Positions 4,604 to 8,978 of a DNA stretch of 8,978 nucleotides are shown here, piece by piece. Every line of letters begins with the position of its first letter. The stretch's first letter is position 1. The position numbers and the translations under genes were made by a program. The notes beneath the pieces are model-generated. The model was not told the origin of the DNA and searched no databases. It saw nothing but the letters and a program-made list of their open reading frames with translations. Source of the stretch: Nanobdellota archaeon (GTDB taxonomy: Archaea; Nanobdellota; Nanobdellia; Woesearchaeales; GW2011-AR9); assembly GCA_030695605.1 (NCBI GenBank), contig JAUYQE010000081.1, forward strand, positions 1 through 8,978. Reading direction: 5' to 3'.

Positions 4604-4824
4604 GGTCACAACCTTTTGCGCTCGCTTCGCTCGGCAAATGGTTGATCGAAATCCTCACTTGTGGGGTTTCACTTCGTTCACCCCCCGACGAAATTCTTTC
4701 TTTATTTCATGCATGTGGCTTTGCCACAAGCTTAACCAAAATCCGCTCTGATGGGGTCTCACGGCGTTCGACCCCCCGACAAACTTTTTGCCAGTAGTGC
4801 ACCCGTTCACCGATGGGGTTCGCG
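4604..4824. repeat. Intergenic region with imperfect direct repeats and hairpins
   Basis: No gene is seen here. Two related units, about 4649-4691 and 4739-4783, share AAATCC, a GGGGT...ACCCC stem and CCCCCCGAC. The second forms a 6-bp stem GGGGTC/GACCCC (4753-4758 with 4770-4775). Between them lies a perfect 6-bp hairpin TGTGGC-TTT-GCCACA (4714-4728). A partial third unit (GATGGGGTTCGCGTCACT) begins about 4812. Candidate roles are a terminator or 3' RNA structure for the leftward Hjc operon, whose stop codon is at 4825, or a REP-like dispersed repeat. Confidence 0.55.
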
Positions 4825-5325
4825 TCACTTATGAGGTTTTTTTTCTTCAATGCTGTTTTCTTCTTCGCCATTTTTCTCTTTGTTCAAAAAGGCTTCCATG
4901 TTCAGGCCTTTTCGTTTTGCCAGCTCGACGGAAACTGCCCGGCACGTTCCGGTGTCTTCCAGGTCCTCCAAAAGCACGAAATGCCACGGTTCGCTGGGGA
5001 ACTTAACGCCGATCCAGCTTTCTGCGCCAAAACGCGACGAAAAGAGGCGCAATTGCTCTATTTCGTCCTGCGGGAAGTATTTCTTTTGCTCTTTGGTTAT
5101 CTTGCACTCGATGGCTACCCGCCGCAGGGCATTGCCCGCTAAGATGTCCGGCGATGGATACTTGGAGCTGCCGGATCCCGCCACGCGGATACAGCTCCAG
5201 CCCGCCTCATTAAAGAGCTTGACAAGCTCTCTTTCGGCGTTCGTGCCTTTGGCTTTGCTCAAAAACCTTTTTGGCCTGGGGCCTGCAGAAGAGACCGGCT
5301 CCTCATGCGCTTCGTTGTTTATCAC
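4825..5325 (-). CDS. hjc: Holliday junction resolvase Hjc
   Basis: Archaeal endonuclease that cuts four-way DNA junctions during recombination and fork repair. The core (residues 26-110) carries the family's catalytic set: E31 in GTNAEREL, D60 in SPDILAGN, and E73/K75 in AIECKIT, matching by alignment the active-site Glu, Asp, Glu, Lys of Pyrococcus and Sulfolobus Hjc. The GSGSSKYPSPD loop lies just before the catalytic Asp. At 166 aa it is longer than classic Hjc (about 120-140 aa), with a polar N-terminal extension of about 25 residues and a charged tail (KEKNGEEENSIEEKKPHK). The start is a GTG at 5325 inside the end of the RNase Z gene (23-bp overlap), with GAGGCG (complement of 5335-5340) as a plausible Shine-Dalgarno. 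It is third in the HAD-RNase Z-Hjc operon. Confidence 0.9.
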   Translation of the reverse strand: MINNEAHEEPVSSAGPRPKRFLSKAKGTNAERELVKLFNEAGWSCIRVAGSGSSKYPSPDILAGNALRRVAIECKITKEQKKYFPQDEIEQLRLFSSRFGAESWIGVKFPSEPWHFVLLEDLEDTGTCRAVSVELAKRKGLNMEAFLNKEKNGEEENSIEEKKPHK

Positions 5326-6235
5326 GCTTTTCTTCGCCTCTTTTTGGCACCTGCACCACTAGGAAATCCTCCGCCACACTGCTGTTGGAAAATTCCGCTG
5401 TGGCTTCCTGGAGCACTTTTTCTGCATCTTTATAGCGCGGGCTGAGATGAGTAATGATTAACTTTTTCGCTTTGTTCTTTTTGGCAATCTGTGCCGCTTC
5501 TTTTACCGTGAGGTGCAGGTATCTTTTGCTACTCTCTCGCAACTCATCGAGGTGTGTTCCCTCTGAAATAAGGAGGTCTGCATCTTTAGCCAGATGTTCG
5601 GCGCCCGGGCAGTGGAGGGTGTCGGCGATATAGCTTATCTTTCTGCCTTTCGCCAGGGTCGTAACCATCTCCGGCTTGATTTTTTTTCCTTGCCAGGCAA
5701 TGGTTTCTCCCCGCTGCAGCCTGCCGAGCACGGGGCCCTGCAAGCCCAGTTTCTTTATTTTAGCAAGGATAAATTTTCGCTGGTCTTTCTCTCGGAAGCA
5801 GAAGCCGATGCAGGGAATGGCGTGGTGCAAAAGCTCTGCTTCTAAAGAGAAATCGTCCGCTGCAAAAAAGACGCCCGGCTCTATCTCGTGCACGTTCACC
5901 GGGACGAGCTCTTTGCTCGCAAATGATTGCAACAGGTGGGCAAAGTATTTTTTTGTTCCCGGCGGCCCATAAAGTTGCAGAGTTCCTTTATACTGGTCAG
6001 CAGCCATGGCGCTGAGCAATCCGGGCAGCCCGAAGACATGATCGCCGTGCCAATGGCTGATTAAGATTCTTGTGATTTTGGCGGGCTTGATGCCGGCGAT
6101 GCGCATCTGGCGCTGCGTGCCTTCTCCGCAGTCAAAGAGGATATTTTCTTCTTTGGAGCGCAGCAGGAATGCTGAATGGTTCCGCTTCTTCGTCGGCTGC
6201 ATGGATGACGTTCCGAGGAAAATGATTTCAATCAT
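5303..6235 (-). CDS. rnz: Ribonuclease Z (tRNA 3' endonuclease)
   Basis: Zinc-dependent metallo-beta-lactamase-fold enzyme that trims the 3' trailer of tRNA precursors so CCA can be added. The 310 aa fit the short form. Zinc ligands are in place: HWHGDH (61-66), H137/H138 in LLHHAIPCIGF, D205 in SYIADT and H263 in ITHLSPRY. GEGTQRQ (37-43) and SEGTHLDE...RYLHLTVKEAA (224 onward) are standard RNase Z signatures, and the region about 155-190 (KIKKLGLQGPVLGRLQRGE) matches the substrate-binding segment. Its ATG overlaps the HAD gene's TGA (ATGA at 6232-6235), implying translational coupling, and its end overlaps hjc by 23 bp. The last ~12 residues are a charged tail. The gene appears intact. Confidence 0.95.
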   Translation of the reverse strand: MIEIIFLGTSSMQPTKKRNHSAFLLRSKEENILFDCGEGTQRQMRIAGIKPAKITRILISHWHGDHVFGLPGLLSAMAADQYKGTLQLYGPPGTKKYFAHLLQSFASKELVPVNVHEIEPGVFFAADDFSLEAELLHHAIPCIGFCFREKDQRKFILAKIKKLGLQGPVLGRLQRGETIAWQGKKIKPEMVTTLAKGRKISYIADTLHCPGAEHLAKDADLLISEGTHLDELRESSKRYLHLTVKEAAQIAKKNKAKKLIITHLSPRYKDAEKVLQEATAEFSNSSVAEDFLVVQVPKRGEEKRDKQRSA

Positions 6236-6876
6236 TCTTGCTCCTCTAGCAGGCCTTTCAGCTCGTTCAGGCTGGCGATCTTTTGGGGATAATCCCGAGC
6301 ATTTTTCCGATCGATAAGAACGCTCTGTATTCCTGCTTTTCTGGCCGCTTCCATATCGCTCTCGATGCTATCGCCGACGAGCAGGCAGTCTTCGGCAGAG
6401 AGCTGCAGGGCTTCCAACACTTTCTGGAGGAAAGCCGGATCATTTTTGAGCAGCCCTACATGATGCGAAAGAAAGATATGCGCAAAGGAAGGGCGTAACG
6501 CATACTTGTCGAGCACTTTCTCAACAGAAAAGCTATCCGTGTTGGAAACCAGGATAAGCATGTACTTCTCTTGCAATTTTTGAAGTGTTTCCTGAACGTC
6601 TGGAAAAGGCCGTGCCAGCATCCAATTCTTGTTCCATAAGCCGATCAGCTGGTCAAGCTGCTCTGCCGTGCCATCGCGAGAGAATTCTTTGCAGAGTTCT
6701 GTAAAGGCTTCCCGAAGCGAAGGAAATGGCCGGGTCATCAAAGCGCGTTCCATACGGAGTACATATTCCGAAAAGGGCAGGTCAATCTGCAGAATGTTCT
6801 TTACCTGTTTCGTCGGGCTCCAGACACCATTTTCCACCAGCGTTCCCCAGAAATCGAAGAGCAGTGCTTTGGTCAT
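6232..6876 (-). CDS. HAD-superfamily hydrolase
   Basis: Predicted HAD-like hydrolase of 214 aa, substrate unknown. Motif I is LLFDFWGTLVE with nucleophile D8, but the usual second Asp, two residues on, is W10. Motif II is LILVSNT (S111), motif III K144 (GLLKNDPAF) and motif IV LLVGDSIESD (D169, D174). The cap is the helical C1 type inserted after motif I (about 18-90). Loss of the motif-I general acid is seen in some HAD branches, including dehalogenase-like enzymes and uncharacterised archaeal members, so phosphatase activity should not be assumed. It is first in the operon with RNase Z and Hjc, with a TATA box about 28 nt before the ATG. Confidence 0.85.
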   Translation of the reverse strand: MTKALLFDFWGTLVENGVWSPTKQVKNILQIDLPFSEYVLRMERALMTRPFPSLREAFTELCKEFSRDGTAEQLDQLIGLWNKNWMLARPFPDVQETLQKLQEKYMLILVSNTDSFSVEKVLDKYALRPSFAHIFLSHHVGLLKNDPAFLQKVLEALQLSAEDCLLVGDSIESDMEAARKAGIQSVLIDRKNARDYPQKIASLNELKGLLEEQE

Positions 6877-6896
6877 ACTTTCTCTAGGGGAGCGCT

Positions 6897-6910
6897 GTTT
6901 TTATATTTTG
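6897..6910 (-). promoter_or_regulatory. TATA box for the HAD-RNase Z-Hjc operon
   Basis: On the minus strand this reads CAAAATATAAAAAC, centred about 27-28 nt before the HAD ATG (6876), consistent with a leaderless archaeal transcript. Confidence 0.55.
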
Positions 6911-6949
6911 CTCTTTGGTTTTGAGAAAATCGAGAAGACTACACCCCTC

Positions 6950-7861
6950 TTACCACAGCCATTCTACAAACGAGAAATCCGGATCGGTCTTTTCCCCGCG
7001 AATCATCGTCGGCTGCACCGAGAACTGCGTAATCGCCACCGCCGGATCTGCTCCCTGCCAGTTATACTGCTCGAGCAGATACGGCTCGATCCTTTTCCGA
7101 TGCTCCGCCGCTTCCCGGTCCGCTAAGGTAAAAGCTTCTTCGATAGTAACGTGCCCATCAACATTGGCATCCGCTTCTGGATCATTAAGATTTTCAAAAA
7201 AATACGCGCCACCGGAAAAATAGCGGTCACCCCAGCCGAGCGTATCTCCAGTCAGGGAAACCAGCACATACTCCGGAAGGCCCAAAGAGCGGATAAAGGT
7301 TCCCGAAGAGCAGGAGTCAAGGTATAACAATCCGAATCCAGGATGGATGTTCTCCAGTTCTTCCTGAATGAACGTGTCTCTCAAAGGGAGATCCAGTTCC
7401 ATTTCCAAAAATGATGGGGCCCCATGCGTTCCGATATAGACGACAAAAATATCATTATCATCTATTTTTGCATAGAAGTCTTTCAAAATGGCCCTTAGAT
7501 TTTGCTGAGTGGCCGATGTGTCATACGCCCCATTGAATTGCTCTTCCTGCAAAGCCGCAAAGGCTCGCGCTTCCATGCGGTCATCAAAAGAAGGCTGGCC
7601 GGGATGCAGAACTCGTATATTTTCTGGCTGAAAGTCGAGATCCCGCAAAGAATCATACACCCGCGCTCCTGATAACGAGAAAAAATTCCGGTCCAGGGGG
7701 TCAGTCAAAGATGATCCGCTTTCGCCACGCGTGCTGCCCGTCATGATTAAAGCATAGCGCACGGGCTCATTTTCTTCAGGAGTTTTTATTTCTGATTTTA
7801 AAGAGCCATTCGAAAACAGAGCTGCCAGCCAGGCACCGCTCAGGGAAGGCCAAGAAAACAT
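6950..7861 (-). CDS. Clan CD cysteine protease homologue (C13/caspase-like) with EF-hand-type loop
   Basis: A 303-aa protein resembling legumain/caspase-fold peptidases (peptidase C13-like). Evidence: a hydrophobic strand ending in the catalytic His (DIFVVYIGTHGAP, H146) and one ending in the catalytic Cys (GLLYLDSCSSGTF, C184), the H-G and D-x-C-x-S-G pattern of clan CD. The earlier region (YALIMTG, about 36-42; NFFSLSGARVYDSLRDLDF; NIRVLHPG) fits the first strand and helix of the fold. Residues 231-242 (DANVDGHVTIEE) form a perfect 12-residue EF-hand calcium loop (D, N, D, G, I, E at the expected places). The N-terminus has only a short hydrophobic patch (GAWLAALF), not a convincing signal peptide. 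It stands alone, with its own TATA box, divergent from the tyrosyl-tRNA synthetase. Substrate and location are unknown. Confidence 0.8.
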   Translation of the reverse strand: MFSWPSLSGAWLAALFSNGSLKSEIKTPEENEPVRYALIMTGSTRGESGSSLTDPLDRNFFSLSGARVYDSLRDLDFQPENIRVLHPGQPSFDDRMEARAFAALQEEQFNGAYDTSATQQNLRAILKDFYAKIDDNDIFVVYIGTHGAPSFLEMELDLPLRDTFIQEELENIHPGFGLLYLDSCSSGTFIRSLGLPEYVLVSLTGDTLGWGDRYFSGGAYFFENLNDPEADANVDGHVTIEEAFTLADREAAEHRKRIEPYLLEQYNWQGADPAVAITQFSVQPTMIRGEKTDPDFSFVEWLW

Positions 7862-7880
7862 TCTTTTGGGAAGGGCCTTT

Positions 7881-7892
7881 TTGTATATAAAG
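7881..7892 (-). promoter_or_regulatory. TATA box for the caspase-like gene
   Basis: On the minus strand this reads CTTTATATACAA, centred about 26 nt before the ATG at 7861, implying a leaderless mRNA. Confidence 0.6.
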
Positions 7893-7939
7893 ACTCATAT
7901 ACTGAAAGCTATAACTTTCGCTCCGAAAACACCATTAAT

Positions 7940-7950
7940 TATTTATACTT
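7940..7950 (+). promoter_or_regulatory. TATA box for tyrosyl-tRNA synthetase
   Basis: TATTTATACTT is centred about 25 nt before the ATG at 7970, and no Shine-Dalgarno is visible between them, which suggests a leaderless transcript. It lies about 55 bp from the divergent TATA box of the caspase-like gene. Confidence 0.55.
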
Positions 7951-7969
7951 CCCGCATACCTCTTTTGCT

Positions 7970-8978
7970 ATGACTCCCGAAGAAAAGCTGCAGCTTCTCA
8001 AACGGAACACGCAGGAAATTGTTACAGAAGACGAGCTGCTCAGCCTCTTGAAAAAGAAAAAGCAGCCCGTGGTGTACCTGGGAACAGCCATTACCGGAAA
8101 GCCGCATATCGGCTATTATGTCTGGGTGCTGAAGATGGCCGATTTCCTGAAAGCCGGATTCAAAGTGAAAGTTCTTCTTGCTGATATCCATGGAGCCCTC
8201 GATAACACGCCGTGGGAGGTGCTGGAGAAGCGCTACCAGTACTATGCCGGTGTTATTCCGCTGATGTTCACTTCTCTGGGGGCTGATCTGAAAAGTATCG
8301 AGATCGTGAAAGGCTCTTCTTTTCAGTTACAGAAAGAGTACATCCTAGACGTGCTGAAATTGGCGACCCATACGTCCATTCACGATGCGACAAAAGCAGC
8401 ATCCGAAGTTGTCAAGTTAGGAGAGAATCCCAAGTTGAGCGGCATTATGTATCCCTTGATGCAGGCTTTGGACGAGGAATATCTCTATGCAGATGTGCAA
8501 TACGGTGGCATCGACCAGCGAAAAATCCTCATGTATGCCCGCGAATATCTGCCGAAAGTTGGCTATAAGCCTCGCATCGAGTTTATGACACCACTCATTC
8601 CGGGCTTGATCGGCAAGAAGATGTCGGCTTCTGATCCGAAATCAAAGATCGATCTGCTGGACGACGAAGAAACGGTGCGGGAAAAGATTAAAGGCGCGTA
8701 CGCTGAAGCGGGCGTCGTGCAGGATAATGGCGTATTGGCGTTCCTGAAGTATGTCATCATGACTCTTAAGCAGGATCGTAAAGAGAAATTTGTGGTCGAG
8801 CGGCCCGCGAAATTTGGCGGTAATCTGACGTTCTCTTCGTACGAAGAGCTGGAGCAGCTCTACGTCGAGAAAAAGCTGCATCCGCTGGACTTAAAGCAAG
8901 CAGTGGCGCGGGAGATCAATGCGCTGCTGGCGCCGTTTAGGAAGAACAAGGCGAAGTTGGAGAAGATGGCGAAGGAAG
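7970..8978 (+). CDS. tyrS: Tyrosyl-tRNA synthetase, archaeal/eukaryotic type (3' end outside window)
   Basis: Charges tRNA-Tyr with tyrosine. The frame is open from the ATG at 7970 to the window edge (336 codons, no stop), close to full length for this family. Class I signatures: HIGH-like PHIG (45-48, in TAITGKPHIGYY) and KMSKS-like KMSAS (217-221). Tyrosine-pocket residues corresponding to the Methanocaldococcus enzyme are Y36, Y161, Q165 and D168 (YPLMQALDEEY), followed by GGIDQRKI (179-186). The C-terminal domain includes RPAKFGGNLTFSSYEELE (278-295) and LHPLDLKQAVA. Several segments (TGKPHIGY, MADFLKAG, QALDEEYL, KIDLLD, DNGVL) are closer, from memory, to eukaryotic cytosolic TyrRS than to the Methanocaldococcus form. 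A tryptophanyl enzyme is less likely given the Y/Q/D pocket. Confidence 0.93.
   Translation, partial: MTPEEKLQLLKRNTQEIVTEDELLSLLKKKKQPVVYLGTAITGKPHIGYYVWVLKMADFLKAGFKVKVLLADIHGALDNTPWEVLEKRYQYYAGVIPLMFTSLGADLKSIEIVKGSSFQLQKEYILDVLKLATHTSIHDATKAASEVVKLGENPKLSGIMYPLMQALDEEYLYADVQYGGIDQRKILMYAREYLPKVGYKPRIEFMTPLIPGLIGKKMSASDPKSKIDLLDDEETVREKIKGAYAEAGVVQDNGVLAFLKYVIMTLKQDRKEKFVVERPAKFGGNLTFSSYEELEQLYVEKKLHPLDLKQAVAREINALLAPFRKNKAKLEKMAKE

Noticed and set aside
4604..4824. CRISPR array or tRNA gene
   Set aside because: Only two or three imperfect units without regular spacers, and no cloverleaf or conserved T-loop sequence could be made out.
4850..5362. 170-aa plus-strand open frame
   Set aside because: Antisense shadow of hjc, which carries all expected catalytic residues on the minus strand.
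6629..7126. 165-aa plus-strand open frame
   Set aside because: Antisense to the HAD gene and the caspase-like gene; no recognisable motif or ribosome binding site.
7943..8191. 82-aa minus-strand open frame in the TyrRS 5' region
   Set aside because: Antisense to the tyrosyl-tRNA synthetase start and promoter, with no domain or start signals.

Overview
The window reads as a piece of an archaeal chromosome, most likely from a small-genome DPANN-type lineage (Woesearchaeota/Pacearchaeota-like; this placement is an inference). The housekeeping genes are archaeal: transcription factor E, aIF2 beta, a DUF424 protein, the Holliday junction resolvase Hjc, a short-form RNase Z and an archaeal/eukaryotic-type tyrosyl-tRNA synthetase. 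Several genes have TATA boxes about 25 nt before their start codons, as expected for leaderless archaeal mRNAs.

Region 1 (1-2865) is the standout: a diversity-generating retroelement (DGR). The 3' end of a target gene carries a variable repeat (VR, about 100-193). A near-identical template repeat (TR, about 464-557) lies 364 bp downstream. Over 92 aligned bases they differ at 17 positions, and every one is an adenine in the TR. A reverse transcriptase with the DGR-type LGNLTSQ motif and a YVDD active site follows (1720-2865). A GC-rich 7-bp hairpin sits just past the VR, where other DGRs carry a homing-associated hairpin. The cassette is interrupted by a 1,109-bp IS481-like insertion sequence (595-1703). 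It has TG...CA ends, roughly 28-bp inverted repeats and a perfect 15-bp target duplication, and it landed directly before the RT start codon. Its transposase is split by a -1 shift at a run of eight A. With the IS removed, the TR would end about 40 nt before the RT, a normal compact DGR layout.

Region 2 (2822-4544) is archaeal information processing. aIF2 beta and a DUF424 protein form a leftward pair whose end overlaps the RT gene tail to tail. A small rightward membrane protein gene is divergent from aIF2 beta, and leftward TFE follows it, with a lysine-rich C-terminal tail.

Region 3 (4545-4824) is an intergenic stretch holding the TFE promoter and several hairpin-forming, partly repeated sequences.

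Region 4 (4825-6876) is a leftward operon: HAD hydrolase, RNase Z and Hjc, with overlapping ends (ATGA between the first two, 23 bp between the last two).

Region 5 (6950-8978) has a leftward clan CD (C13/caspase-like) cysteine protease homologue containing a perfect EF-hand-type loop. It is divergent from the tyrosyl-tRNA synthetase gene, which runs off the right edge.

No tRNA, rRNA or CRISPR array was seen.
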